Part shown: piece after piece, positions 1 to 9,684 of the stretch
How positions within the stretch are numbered: the stretch's first letter is position 1
Layout of the letters: each line of letters starts with the position of its first letter
Assembly (NCBI GenBank): GCA_963837285.1
Contig: CAWIMS010000002.1
Span: 124,001 to 188,000 of the forward strand
DNA: 64,000 bases
Reading direction: 5' to 3'
From: Planosporangium sp963837285
GTDB lineage: Bacteria > Actinomycetota > Actinomycetes > Mycobacteriales > Micromonosporaceae
The notes under the pieces: generated by a model
Database searches by the model: none
What the model was told of the DNA's origin: nothing
Seen by the model: only the letters and a program-made list of their open reading frames with translations
Made by a program: the position numbers and the translations under genes

Positions 1-2
1 CG

Positions 3-200
3 GCGAAGCTCGGCGTCCTGCCGGGCGCCTGCGCGGCGATCGAGGACTCCAGCAACGGGCTACGGTCGGCGCACGCGGCCGGGATGCGCGTTGTCGCCGC
101 GCCGCGCCCCGAGTACCCGCCGGCCCCGGACGCATTGGCCCTCGCCGATCGCGTGGCGACGGACCTCGGGGACCTGGACGCCATCCTCTCGTCGATCTAG
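3..200 (+). CDS. HAD-family hydrolase, C-terminal part (beta-phosphoglucomutase-like)
   Basis: Only the last 65 codons are in the window; the gene begins upstream of base 1. The visible part reads AIEDSSNGLRSAHAAGM and then a run of hydrophobic residues. This is the Mg-binding HAD motif IV region (E-D-S-x-x-G) followed by the strand typical of beta-phosphoglucomutase/phosphatase-like HAD enzymes. Such proteins are cytosolic phosphatases or phosphomutases that act on small phosphorylated metabolites. The substrate cannot be inferred from this tail. The stop codon TAG lies inside the left arm of the palindromic element that follows. Confidence 0.75.
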   Translation, partial: AKLGVLPGACAAIEDSSNGLRSAHAAGMRVVAAPRPEYPPAPDALALADRVATDLGDLDAILSSI

Positions 201-254
201 GACGAATGGCGGGACGAATCGGGCAACCCGCCCACCACTTGTCCTAGATCGACG
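190..254. repeat. Palindromic element family 1, copy 1
   Basis: Perfect 14-bp inverted arms (190-203 and 241-254, CGTCGATCTAGGAC and its complement) enclose a short loop region. The left arm overlaps the stop of the HAD gene. A second copy with a longer arm lies at 9685-9753. It could act as a bidirectional terminator or a REP-like element. Confidence 0.7.
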
Positions 255-437
255 AGGGAAAGGGTGGACGGAACCCGATATCTTGCCGGACATACCCGGT
301 CCTTGTGCGGCCCGAACCGGCGCGTTCCGGGAAGATACGCAATATCTGCAAATAGTTGAATCAGTGGCAACGTTGTCTCCCTACCTGGGCGTCTCCTGCT
401 TCGGAGGAGAGAGGTTCACTCACGAGACGGGAGCAGC

Positions 438-3400
438 ATGCGCTCAAAGGCATTACTGGCTGGCGGCCTGTTGGCGGCCGTGGTGGCGGCGGGGATTCCG
501 GCCGGTGCGGCCGCGGCGGCCCCATCGGCCGCGGGCCCCTTGGCCAAGCCACTGACGCCGGCGACCGCCGGGGCATTGGCGCCCGGCCAGCCGTTCCGCA
601 CCATCACGCTCGTCACGGGTGACCGGCTGTCGGTCGCGACCGACGGCTCGAACCGGGTCGCCGTGCAACGGACCCCGGGCCGCGAGGGGGTCCAGTTCGT
701 TTCCCGAGTGCTCGACGGGCATCTCCAGGTGACCCCGGTCGACGCGCTACCGCTGATCAACGCCGGCAAGTTGGACCGCCGGCTGTTCGACCTCACCACG
801 CTGCTGAAGTACGGGTACGACGACCGGCGCCCGAACCTGCCGCTGATCGTCTCGTACACGGGCGGTGGCAGCGCCAGGTCCGCACTCCGCGCCGACGCCA
901 CCACGGCCGGCGCCTCGGTGACCCGCGAGCTGCCCGCGGTACACGGGTTCGCGGTCAAGCAGGACCGCCACCAGGCCGGCGCGTTCTGGAAGAACCTCAC
1001 GACCCCGACCAAGGTGGGCGCGAAGGCGCTCCGCGGCGAGGTCAGCAAGGTCTGGCTGGACGGCATGCGCCAGCCCTCGCTGGACGTCAGCGTCCCGCTG
1101 ATCGGCGCGCCGCAGGCCTGGGCGGCCGGGTACACCGGCGAGGGCGTCAAGGTCGCCGTGGTCGACACCGGCATCGACGGCACCCACCCGGACCTGGCCG
1201 GCAAGGTGGTCGCGGCGCAGAACTTCACCGACGACGGTGACCTGCTCGACCACGTGGGCCACGGCACCCACGTGGCGTCGACGATCGCCGGCAGCGGCGC
1301 GGCGTCGGGTGGCAAGTACAAGGGTGTGGCGCCGGGCGCGAAGCTCTACAGCGCCAAGGTCTGCGAGCTGGCCGGCTGCCAGGACTCGTGGATCATCGCC
1401 GGCATGCAGTGGGCGGCGGCCGACCAGCACGCCAAGGTCGTCAACATGAGCCTCGGCGGCAGCGACACGCCGGACATCGACCCGCTCGAAGAGGCCGTCG
1501 ACACGCTCACCGACCAGTACGGCACGCTGTTCGTCATCGCGGCCGGCAACGACGGCGCCGACGGCACGGTCGAGTCGCCGGGGACCGCGGACGCCGCGCT
1601 GACCGTCGGCGCGGTGACCAAGACCGAGCAACTGGCCGACTTCTCCAGCCGCGGGCCGCGGATCGGCGACTCGGCCATCAAGCCGGAGATCACCGCGCCC
1701 GGCGTGGACATCACCGCGGCCCGCGGCAAGGACGGCGTGATCGGCACGCCGACCGGGCCGGACAACAGGTACGTGATCCTGTCCGGCACCTCGATGGCCA
1801 CTCCGCACGTGGCCGGCTCGGCGGCGATCCTCGCCCAGCAGCACCCGGACTGGAAGCCCGCGCAGCTCAAGGCGGCCCTGATGGCCGCGGCGAAACCCAA
1901 CCCCACAATCGGCGTGTACGCGCAGGGCGCGGGCCGGGTCGACATCGCCCGCGCGATCAAGCAGTCGGTCACCGCGACGCCGGCCAGCGTGAGCTACGGC
2001 CTCCAGGTGTGGCCGCACAACGACGACCAGGCGATCACCAAGACGGTGACCTACCACAACGCCGGCACCTCGGCGTTGACGTTCAACCTGGCGCTGCACA
2101 CCACCGGGCCGGACAACAAGCCGACCCCGGCCGGCATGTTCACGGTGAGCGCGCCGACCGTCACGGTGCCGGCCGGCGGCGACGCCTCGGTCTCGGTCAC
2201 CGCGAACACCAGCGTGACCGGCCCGGACGGGTACGCGGGCGGCGAGCTGACCGCGACCGCCGGTGACGTCGTCGTGCAGACGCCGGTGGCGGTGGACAAG
2301 GAGGTCGAGAGCTACGACATCACGCTCAACTACCTCGACCGGGCCGGCAAGGCGACCGACCAGTACGACTCGCTGCTGTTCGGCCTCGACAAGCGATTCG
2401 TCAAGCCGGCGTACGACCCGAGCGGCACGGTGAAGGTGCGGGTGCCCAAGGGCCGGTACAACCTGTCGACGTTCGTGTACGGCACCGACCCGAACCACCC
2501 CGAGCTGTCCGAACTGGTGCAGCCGGTGGTCAACGTCGACCGGGCGCAGACGGTCACGGTCGATGCCCGGGCGGGCAAGCCGATCTCGGTGACCGTTCCG
2601 AACCCGGCGGCCCAGCTGGTCTTCGGTGGCGTCGACTTCTCCATCGACACCGCGGAGGGCAGCAGCTTCGGCAGCGGGCTGCTGACCTTCACGTTCGACG
2701 GGATCTACACGGCCCAGGTCGGCCCGACGGCCAAGGTCCCCGGGTTCGTGTCGACCGTGAGCGGCCAGTGGGCCCAGGTCCAGCCGGACCGCACGGTGAA
2801 GAACAGCCCGTACCAGTACCTGCTGGCGTGGCCGCGCAAGGGCAGCTTCGTCACCGGGTTCCAGCGCAACGTGGCCCAGCGTGACCTGGCGACGGTACAC
2901 CGGGACATCGCGGCCGAGGCCACCGGTGCGCTGGTGGAGACCGTCGCCTTCTACAGCCTCCCCGGAGCGTCGGGAGGCGGCTGGGGCGTGGCGTTCCCGT
3001 ACGACCTGCCGGGCGCCCACGTCGAGTACCTCAACAGCGACAACGGCATCCAGTGGAGCTCGGAGCTCGACCAGAGCGTGCCGAGCACCGATCCGGAGAG
3101 CCCGTTCCCGACGCTGATCAGCATCGTCGCCAGCCCGGCGAAGAGCTACCGGCCGGGCGGGACCTACCGCGAGACGTCGAACCAGGGCGTCTTCGGGCCG
3201 TCGTTCCCGGCGCGGCAGATTCCGGAGCAGTGGGCCACCCGGACCGGCGACTCGATGATCTTCGCGCCGCCGATGTACAGCGACAAGACCGGTGGGACCG
3301 GGTACAGCCTGACCGACACGGCCACCATCGCCGTGTACAAGGACGGGGTCAAGCTCGACGAGCAGCCGCAGTTGGGCACCCAGCTCAACGTCCCGGCGGC

Positions 3401-3839
3401 CGCCGGCCAGTACAAGGTCACCATGGCCGCGACCCGGAGCGCTCCGTTCAACCTGTCCACGGGCAACTCCGCGACCTGGACGTTCCGGTCCGGGCACGTG
3501 GCGGGCACCCAGCCGCTGGCGCTGCCGGTGTCGGCGATCCGGTTCACGCCGAAGCTCGACCTCCAGAACAAGGCCCCGGCGGGCTGCGCGTTCGCCATCC
3601 CGGTCCAGGTGCAGCACCAGCCTGGCGCGGCGACCCGGGGCACCCGCACGCTCGACGTCCAGGTGTCGTACGACGACGGCAAGACCTGGACCAAGGCGAC
3701 CGTGCTGCGGCTCGGTGACGGCGGGGTGGCGCTGGTCAAGCACCCGTCCGGCAGCGGCTTCGTGTCGCTGAAGGCGTCGGCCACCGACGGCGCCGGCAAC
3801 TCCGTGGAACAGAAGATCATTCACGCGTACCGCTTCTAG
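438..3839 (+). CDS. Secreted S8 family serine peptidase (subtilase)
   Basis: A 1133-residue extracellular subtilisin-type protease. The start ATG follows GGGAG by a short gap. Residues 1-28 form a typical Sec signal peptide with Ala-rich cleavage region. The catalytic triad is visible as Asp243 (VAVVDTGIDG), His275 (GHGTHVA) and Ser452 (SGTSMATPHVAG), with the oxyanion Asn371 (AAGND). About 190 residues between the signal peptide and the catalytic domain should be a propeptide. The roughly 600 residues after the catalytic domain are beta-rich Ig/Fn3-like extensions with no further catalytic motif, as in large actinomycete subtilases. It stands alone, followed by a strong hairpin. The likely role is degradation of external protein. 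Confidence 0.95.
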   Translation: MRSKALLAGGLLAAVVAAGIPAGAAAAAPSAAGPLAKPLTPATAGALAPGQPFRTITLVTGDRLSVATDGSNRVAVQRTPGREGVQFVSRVLDGHLQVTPVDALPLINAGKLDRRLFDLTTLLKYGYDDRRPNLPLIVSYTGGGSARSALRADATTAGASVTRELPAVHGFAVKQDRHQAGAFWKNLTTPTKVGAKALRGEVSKVWLDGMRQPSLDVSVPLIGAPQAWAAGYTGEGVKVAVVDTGIDGTHPDLAGKVVAAQNFTDDGDLLDHVGHGTHVASTIAGSGAASGGKYKGVAPGAKLYSAKVCELAGCQDSWIIAGMQWAAADQHAKVVNMSLGGSDTPDIDPLEEAVDTLTDQYGTLFVIAAGNDGADGTVESPGTADAALTVGAVTKTEQLADFSSRGPRIGDSAIKPEITAPGVDITAARGKDGVIGTPTGPDNRYVILSGTSMATPHVAGSAAILAQQHPDWKPAQLKAALMAAAKPNPTIGVYAQGAGRVDIARAIKQSVTATPASVSYGLQVWPHNDDQAITKTVTYHNAGTSALTFNLALHTTGPDNKPTPAGMFTVSAPTVTVPAGGDASVSVTANTSVTGPDGYAGGELTATAGDVVVQTPVAVDKEVESYDITLNYLDRAGKATDQYDSLLFGLDKRFVKPAYDPSGTVKVRVPKGRYNLSTFVYGTDPNHPELSELVQPVVNVDRAQTVTVDARAGKPISVTVPNPAAQLVFGGVDFSIDTAEGSSFGSGLLTFTFDGIYTAQVGPTAKVPGFVSTVSGQWAQVQPDRTVKNSPYQYLLAWPRKGSFVTGFQRNVAQRDLATVHRDIAAEATGALVETVAFYSLPGASGGGWGVAFPYDLPGAHVEYLNSDNGIQWSSELDQSVPSTDPESPFPTLISIVASPAKSYRPGGTYRETSNQGVFGPSFPARQIPEQWATRTGDSMIFAPPMYSDKTGGTGYSLTDTATIAVYKDGVKLDEQPQLGTQLNVPAAAGQYKVTMAATRSAPFNLSTGNSATWTFRSGHVAGTQPLALPVSAIRFTPKLDLQNKAPAGCAFAIPVQVQHQPGAATRGTRTLDVQVSYDDGKTWTKATVLRLGDGGVALVKHPSGSGFVSLKASATDGAGNSVEQKIIHAYRF

Positions 3840-3850
3840 GGTCCTGGGGT

Positions 3851-3895
3851 GAAAGCCCCCGGTCGCCGCCCAGCGCGGTGACCGGGGGCTTTCTC
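3851..3895 (+). terminator. Rho-independent-like terminator of the S8 protease gene
   Basis: GAAAGCCCCCGGTC is followed about 15 bases later by its near-perfect complement GTGACCGGGGGCTTTC and a short T/C-rich tail, 12 bases after the protease stop codon. Confidence 0.8.
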
Positions 3896-3899
3896 TCGG

Positions 3900-4139
3900 C
3901 GAGGGCGCCTTCCGGTCCGGGGCGGCACCGTCCGGGCTGAAGGCGATCTCGACTTCCGGGGCACGCTCGGTGTCGACCGGGACACGCCGGTCGGCTTCCG
4001 GGAGATCCGGCTCAGCTTCGACCTCGACGCCGATCTCACGCCGGAGCAACGGCAGAAGCTGGTCGACCGGACCGAGCGGTACTGCGTGGTCTTCCAGACC
4101 ATCCGCAGTGGCCCGGCGATGAGCGTCAGCCTGGCCTGA
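3900..4139 (+). pseudogene. OsmC-family protein remnant (C-terminal part)
   Basis: The frame ending with TGA at 4137-4139 reads GDLDFRGTLGVDRDTPVGF, then IRLSFDLDAD, then RTERYCVVFQTIRSGP. This matches the C-terminal half of OsmC/YhfA-like peroxiredoxin proteins, including the second conserved Cys of the peroxidatic pair (in ERYCVV). No start codon, RBS or N-terminal half with the first Cys is present, because the protease terminator lies immediately upstream. I read it as a decayed fragment left by a deletion, not a functional peroxidase. Confidence 0.6.
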
Positions 4140-4226
4140 GTTAGGTATTCTCACCGATCCTAGCCGGGCGGTCAGTACTCCAGCCTGGTCAGGTTGCGTG
4201 CGACTCAACCTGACCAGAGGAAGATC

Positions 4227-5902
4227 ATGTATTTACCGCGTTTCCGGGCTGCTTCCGTCGCGCTCGTTGGAACCGGCTTCGCCGCCGCGCTCGTGCTCGC
4301 CGCCGCCGCGGTCCCGGCCCAGGCGGCCGGCCCGGCACATCCAGATCTGTACGTAAAGGTCATTGGTCGGCAGCTGTCCGCCGGCATCACGGACAAGATC
4401 TTCACCGTCGAGGTCGGCAACCACGGCAGCGCCCCGGCCACGAATACCAAGGTCACGTTCGACACCAGCAAGGGCGACAGCCGGTACACCTACACGGGCG
4501 ACGCCGCCGACACCGGGCGGTGCGACGCGGCGGTGTGCACGTTCGACACGCTCGCGCCCGGCCAGGTCGTGTCGTTCTCGCTGTACGTCCAGCGGGTGAA
4601 CCGGGAACTCACCACGGTGGGCGGCGCCGGCTCGATCACCTTGTCGGCCTCCTCGACCGAGCCGGACGCGAAGCCCGCCGACAACAAGACGACCGCCGAC
4701 TTCACCGTCGTCCCGGCCGGTGTCGATCTCTTCACCTATACCGCCACGTGGACCGGGCGGCGCGGGGACAACCACGTCAAGGCCGGTGACCGGTGGCCGC
4801 TGATCGTCGGCATCAGCAACGCGGGCGAGGTCACTCAGCGACCCGAGGCGGTGACGATCACGATCGAGGTGCCGCACTCGGTAGGATTCGTCGAGCGGTA
4901 CCAGGACTGCACGTACGAGAAAGACTGGTACGGCACGCCGAAGCCGGCCGGCACGGTCTACGGTCCGAGCACGGTCACCTGCACCGTGCCGTGGTTGCCG
5001 CTCGGCCACGGCATGGTCCTGACCGGCAAGCGTGGCGACAAGAGCGTGGACCTGTTCACGCTGGCCTTCGGATCGAATCTGGACGGTCCCACGTACAAGG
5101 ACGTCAAGGTCTCCGCGCGGACGGCCACGCTGCCCACCCTGCCGGCGTGCGCGCTGACCGCGACGCCCACGTGTGAAACGCTCGCCCGGGAACTCGCCGA
5201 CGAGGCCGGCCTGAAACTGCCGACCGGGCCGGGCAGCCCGAAGCCGGCGCAGGACATCGAGCCCGCCGACAACGACGCGACGTTCCAGCTGGCTACCGGC
5301 GCCAACCCCGCCGACCTCGCGGTTGCGGCAGCCAAGGCCACCGGCAAGGTCGGTGACACGGTCGACGTGAAGATCGACGTCAAGAACCGGGGTCCGGCGG
5401 ACGCGCCGTCGTGGCAGGCCGAGCTGACCGCGCCGACCGGTACCGCGTTCGCCGGGGCCACCGACGCGTGGTGCAAGAAGGCGTCGCCGGCCAAGCTGGT
5501 CTGTGACCACCCCGCTGTGCTGCCGGTGAGCGCCGGCCCGTACACCGCCGGGGTCTCGTTCACGGCCAAGGTGAAGATCCTCTCGGCCAACGTCGGCGGC
5601 GACGGCCTGGTCACGGTCAGCCAGCCGGGAACCGAGAAGAACGCCGCCGACAACAAGGCGCGGATCCAGATCGAGGTGCCGGGCGCCGGCGGCGGCGGGC
5701 GGGCGGCGGCCCGGCGGGCGGCCCGGCCGGCGCTGGCGCGGGTGGCGCGGGTGGCGCGGCTCCGGCCGGCGGTGGTCTGCCGGTCACCGGCAGCCAGGTG
5801 ACCCTGATCGCGGCCGCCGGTGGGATCGCGCTTCTGGTCGGTGTGGTTCTTTTTGTACTGACGAAGCGGCGCCGGGTGGCCCTGGTCACCCCGGACGAGT
5901 AG
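4227..5902 (+). CDS. LPXTG-anchored surface protein with DUF11-like repeats, C-terminus frameshifted
   Basis: The ATG at 4227 follows AGAGGA and begins a signal peptide (about residues 1-35). The body carries at least three Ig-like DUF11/CARDB-type modules with N-x-G-x-A-P repeats, suggesting a cell-surface adhesive or structural protein. The open frame as read stops at 5801 after an Arg/Ala tail. Shifting one frame inside the G-rich tract near 5694-5700 restores a Gly/Ala/Pro linker, the sortase motif LPVTG, a hydrophobic segment and a basic tail (TKRRR) ending at the TAG at 5900-5902. The shift is either an assembly error or a mutation that would release the protein from the wall. The anchor reconstruction is read directly from the sequence; the function is inferred. 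Confidence 0.85.
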
Positions 5903-5917
5903 GGCGGGCGGTCCCAA

Positions 5918-5992
5918 GATCGGCACAACTTCCCGGGAGTTGTGGCCTCCGAGCCCCCGTGAGGCCACGGTTTCCGGGAAGTTGTGCCGATC
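5918..5992. repeat. Palindromic element family 2, copy 1
   Basis: Outer 19-bp inverted arms (5918-5936 and 5974-5992, core CACAACTTCCCGG) and inner 8-bp arms (GTGGCCTC at 5942-5949, GAGGCCAC at 5961-5968). It lies between the surface-protein gene and the GH97 gene. A related copy follows the GH97 gene at 8834-8896. Confidence 0.75.
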
Positions 5993-6087
5993 ATCGCCGT
6001 CTGGCGGTATCCGTCCCTCGACATCGGTCGATGGATTCTGCAAGGGTAGAGGTCCGATCTATCGACCCTTGCGGGGAAGGACCGACG

Positions 6088-8823
6088 ATGAGGGCTTCGA
6101 TCCGTCGAGCGGTAGCGCTTTCGGCAGGTGTTCTGCTGGGGGCCGGCTTACTCGGCGCGGCACCCGCCCGGGCGGACGGCGCCGCTGCCTGGACCGTCAC
6201 CGGGCCATCCGATCTATCGGCGGCGCACGCCGGCCACCGGCCGAGCGGCCCGACCGCGACGCTGCACTACGACAGCACCGCCGGCACGGTCACGCTCGGT
6301 GTCTCGCGGGGCGGGCAGACCGTCCTCGATCCCGGGTCGGTCGGCATCGTCACCGAGCAGGCCGACCTGTCGACCGGCCTGAAGTTCCTCCGGCGCACCG
6401 ACCACCGGGTGGTCGAGCGCTACACCACCCTGGTCGGGAAGCGGACCGACCGGGAAGCGGAGATGACCGAGGCGCGGTTCGCCTTCGCCGGCGCCGGTGG
6501 TGCCCGGGTCGACCTGGTCGTCCGGGTGTCCCGCGACGGCGTCGCGTACCGGTACGACCTGCCGGCCAACTACGGCGCGATCGTCAAGGAGACGTCGACG
6601 TTCAACCCGCCGGTCGCCGACGCCGCCTGGCTCGGCACCTACCACGTCGACTACGAGAGCGTGTACGCGCAGACCACGGCGGGTGCCGCCGCGACCGGCG
6701 AGTACGAGCATCCGGCGCTGTTCGAGTCGCCCGGCGGATACGTGATGCTCGCCGAGTCCAACGTGGACGGACGGTACTCCGGCGCGCGTCTGGTGCACGA
6801 CGTCGGTACCCCCGGGTACCGGATCAAGCTGTGGAACGACGAGAAGATCCAGGTGACCGGCGCGCTCCAGACCCCGTGGCGGACCATGGTCGTCGGTGAC
6901 CTCAACACGGTCGTCACCTCCACGCTGACCGACGACCTCGCGCCCAGCTCGAAGATCAAGGACACCAGTTGGGTACAGCCGGGCGCGGTGTTCTGGAGCT
7001 GGCTGTCCGGCGGTCGCGAGGCCGGTGAGAGCGAGAAGATCCAGAAGACCTATGTCGACTACGCCGCCGCGCACGGCTGGCCGTACATCCTGGTCGACGC
7101 CGGGTGGTACTTCGACCCGAACTGGCTCTACGACCCGACCTGGGAGCAGACGAGCTGGATCCCCGACCTGGTCAAGTACGCCAAGGCCCGCAACGTCAAG
7201 GTGATCACCTGGATCCACTACGACGAGCTGAACACTCCGGAGGAGCAGGCCGCGCGGCTGCCGCTGTTCGAGAAGTGGGGCGTCGCCGGCCTGAAGATCG
7301 ACTTCATGAACTCGGAGTCACAGGACGTGCTCCGCTGGTACGACCAGGTCCTGGCCGGCGCCGCGCAGCATCACCTGATGATCGACTTTCACGGCTCGAC
7401 CATCCCCAAGGGCACCCAGCGCACCTGGCCGAACGTGGTGACCATGGAGGGCATCTACGGCGCCGAGCACTCGGGCGGGCTCACCGCCGCCCACCTGACC
7501 ACCGTCCCGTTCACCCGCAACGTGGTCGGCTCGATGGACTACACGCCGGAGGACTTCCAGCGCCCGCCGTCCGGCCGGCCCACCTCCGATGCGTGGGAAC
7601 TGGGCCTGTCGGTGATCTACGAGTCGGGCATCCAGAACTTCTCCGGCTCGCTGGACGCGTACGCCGCCCGTCCCGAGGCGCAGCGCTTCCTCGACCAGGT
7701 GCCGACCGTCTGGGACGAGACCCGGCTCCTCGCCGGACGTCCGGGGGAGAGCACGGTGTTCGCCCGGCGTAGCGGCGACCGCTGGTTCCTCGGCGGCGGG
7801 TACAACGGGCCGACCCACACCGCCCAGGTGCCGTTGACGCTGCCGCGCGGCAGGTACCTGCTGGAGACGATCACCGACAGCCCGACCGGACTGGTCCGCA
7901 AGCCGCAGGTGGTCCGGGCCGGTGACACGCTCTCGATCGATGTGGTCTCGGGCGGCGGGTTCGCCGGGATCGCGTGCCCCTGGCACCCCGGTATCACCAC
8001 GTGCGACAAGCCGGTCCAGGTGATCCCGAAGTCCGCGGTCACGGTGTCCCAGTCGACCAGGGAGGTGCCGCCGTCCGCGTCGGTGACGATCAGCGCCTCG
8101 TTCACCGCGGCCGACACGCAGACCGACGTGACGCTGGCGCCCAGGCTGCCGGCCGGCTGGACATACAGCGGCCGCCCGGCGCACACCGACCGGATCCGGC
8201 CGGGCCAGACGCTGTCCGGCTCGTGGGTGGTCACCGCACCGGCCAACCCCACCGTCGGGTACATCGACCTGCTGGTCGACGCCCGGTTCCGCAACCCTGA
8301 GCGGCGCCGGTACTTCGAGAGCGAGAGCCTCGCGACGGTACACGTGTGGCGGCCGTTGCCGGCCGGTTGGACGTACCTGAGCGACCTGCCGATCGCCGCC
8401 TCGACCAACGGCCTCGGCCCGGTCGAGAAGGACACCACGAACGGTCGGGCCGCTGCCGGCGACGGTCGGGGTATCGCGATCCGGCGGAGCCCGTACGGCA
8501 AGGGTCTCGGCACGTGGGCGCAGTCCGAGGTGTCGTTCGCGCTCGGCGGCAGGTGCACCGAGTTCGCCTCCGACATCGGTGTCGACGACGAGGCCGGCCT
8601 CAATATCGCCCGGTCACACGTCGGCGGCACGATCAGCTTCGGGGTGGCCGGTGACGGGACCGCGCTGGCCGACTCCGGACCGGTCACCACGTTCGATCCG
8701 GTGAAGACGCTCGACGTGAACATCACCGGCGTGTCGATGCTGACCCTACAGGTCGGCGACGGCGGCGACGGCAACACCAACGACAGCGCCTCCTGGGCCG
8801 ACGCAAGGGTCAAGTGCGGCTGA
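6088..8823 (+). CDS. Secreted glycoside hydrolase family 97 with C-terminal NEW3 and NPCBM domains
   Basis: A 911-residue secreted glycosidase. The ATG at 6088 sits behind GGGGAAGG and opens a signal peptide ending near ARADG. Residues about 35-280 form the GH97 N-terminal beta domain. Residues about 290-560 form the barrel (SWLSGG, YILVDAGWY, GLKIDFMNS). Then comes the C-terminal beta domain, an Ig-like NEW3 domain (about 680-760) and an NPCBM-type galactose-binding-like module at the end. Asp405 in KIDFM and Glu454 in VTMEG are candidate catalytic residues. A barrel Asp of this kind suggests the retaining alpha-galactosidase branch over the inverting SusB type. Substrate is inferred only: alpha-galactosides or alpha-glucosides. 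The gene is monocistronic and flanked by two copies of one palindrome. Confidence 0.93.
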   Translation: MRASIRRAVALSAGVLLGAGLLGAAPARADGAAAWTVTGPSDLSAAHAGHRPSGPTATLHYDSTAGTVTLGVSRGGQTVLDPGSVGIVTEQADLSTGLKFLRRTDHRVVERYTTLVGKRTDREAEMTEARFAFAGAGGARVDLVVRVSRDGVAYRYDLPANYGAIVKETSTFNPPVADAAWLGTYHVDYESVYAQTTAGAAATGEYEHPALFESPGGYVMLAESNVDGRYSGARLVHDVGTPGYRIKLWNDEKIQVTGALQTPWRTMVVGDLNTVVTSTLTDDLAPSSKIKDTSWVQPGAVFWSWLSGGREAGESEKIQKTYVDYAAAHGWPYILVDAGWYFDPNWLYDPTWEQTSWIPDLVKYAKARNVKVITWIHYDELNTPEEQAARLPLFEKWGVAGLKIDFMNSESQDVLRWYDQVLAGAAQHHLMIDFHGSTIPKGTQRTWPNVVTMEGIYGAEHSGGLTAAHLTTVPFTRNVVGSMDYTPEDFQRPPSGRPTSDAWELGLSVIYESGIQNFSGSLDAYAARPEAQRFLDQVPTVWDETRLLAGRPGESTVFARRSGDRWFLGGGYNGPTHTAQVPLTLPRGRYLLETITDSPTGLVRKPQVVRAGDTLSIDVVSGGGFAGIACPWHPGITTCDKPVQVIPKSAVTVSQSTREVPPSASVTISASFTAADTQTDVTLAPRLPAGWTYSGRPAHTDRIRPGQTLSGSWVVTAPANPTVGYIDLLVDARFRNPERRRYFESESLATVHVWRPLPAGWTYLSDLPIAASTNGLGPVEKDTTNGRAAAGDGRGIAIRRSPYGKGLGTWAQSEVSFALGGRCTEFASDIGVDDEAGLNIARSHVGGTISFGVAGDGTALADSGPVTTFDPVKTLDVNITGVSMLTLQVGDGGDGNTNDSASWADARVKCG

Positions 8824-8833
8824 CGATCTTTGC

Positions 8834-8896
8834 CACAACTTCCCGGAAGTAGTGGCCTCGGTACCCCACTGAGGCAACGACTTCCGGGAAGTTGTG
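8834..8896. repeat. Palindromic element family 2, copy 2
   Basis: Perfect 17-bp inverted arms (8834-8850 CACAACTTCCCGGAAGT; complement at 8880-8896). It lies between the convergent GH97 and ppgK genes, where it could terminate both transcripts. Confidence 0.75.
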
Positions 8897-8909
8897 CCGG
8901 GGCGGGCGC

Positions 8910-9647
8910 TCAGGCGGAGCCGCTGGCGGCCAGCGCGGCGCCGATGATGCCGGCGTTGTTCAGCAGCGCCGCCGGCACGATCCGGGTACGGATGTCGATG
9001 TGCGGGAGGAACTTGTCGGCCTTCCGGCTCACCCCGCCGCCGATGATGAACAGGTCCGGCTGGAACAGGTACTCCACGTGCCGCAGGTACTTCTGCACCC
9101 GGTGGGCCCAGTGGTGCCAGCCCAGCTCCTCGACCTCGCGGGCCCGGTCGGATGCCCGGATCTCGGCGTCCTCGCCGTCCAGCTCCAGGTGGCCCAGCTC
9201 GGTGTTGGGCATCAGTCGGCCGTCGACGAATATGGCGCTGCCGATGCCGGTACCGAACGTCAGCATGATCGTGGTACCGAGCTGGCCGCGCCTCGCGCCG
9301 AACTTCATCTCGGCGACCCCGGCCGCGTCCGCGTCGTTGATCACGGTCACCGGTCCGCCGATGACCTTGCTGAACAGCTCGGCGGCGGGCGCGTCGACCC
9401 AGGACCGGTCGACATTGGCGGCGCTGCGGACCACGCCGTCGACCACGACACCGGGGAACGTGATGCCGACCCGGTCGACCGTGCCGAAATGGCGCGCGAC
9501 CTGTCCCACCACGTCGACGACCTGGGGCACGTCGGCGGGCTGGGGCGTCTCCACCCGGTACCGGTCGGCGGTCAACTGCCCGGCGCCCACGTCGACGGGG
9601 GCCCCTTTGATCCCGGACCCACCGACGTCGATCCCCAAGCTGGTCAT
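8910..9647 (-). CDS. ppgK: Polyphosphate glucokinase (ROK family)
   Basis: A 245-residue cytosolic kinase that phosphorylates glucose with polyphosphate as phosphoryl donor, feeding glycolysis. The N-terminal phosphate-binding loop DVGGSGIKG, the ROK signature around INDADAAG (catalytic Asp) and the glycine-rich FGTGIGSA segment are present. The length and the C-terminal block WHHWAHRVQKYL with FIIGGGVS match actinobacterial PpgK and not ATP-only ROK glucokinases. It converges on the GH97 glycosidase gene, which could release the sugar it uses. Strict polyphosphate use, versus use of both polyphosphate and ATP, cannot be told from sequence alone. Confidence 0.93.
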   Translation of the reverse strand: MTSLGIDVGGSGIKGAPVDVGAGQLTADRYRVETPQPADVPQVVDVVGQVARHFGTVDRVGITFPGVVVDGVVRSAANVDRSWVDAPAAELFSKVIGGPVTVINDADAAGVAEMKFGARRGQLGTTIMLTFGTGIGSAIFVDGRLMPNTELGHLELDGEDAEIRASDRAREVEELGWHHWAHRVQKYLRHVEYLFQPDLFIIGGGVSRKADKFLPHIDIRTRIVPAALLNNAGIIGAALAASGSA

Positions 9648-9684
9648 GCCCTTAGGCTATCCGCCGCCCGCCCGCCCCCAAACC

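Noticed and set aside
747..4208. An 1153-codon open frame antisense to the S8 protease gene
   Set aside because: High third-position GC opens antisense frames. The sequence is Arg/Gly-rich without motifs and is a mirror of the protease.
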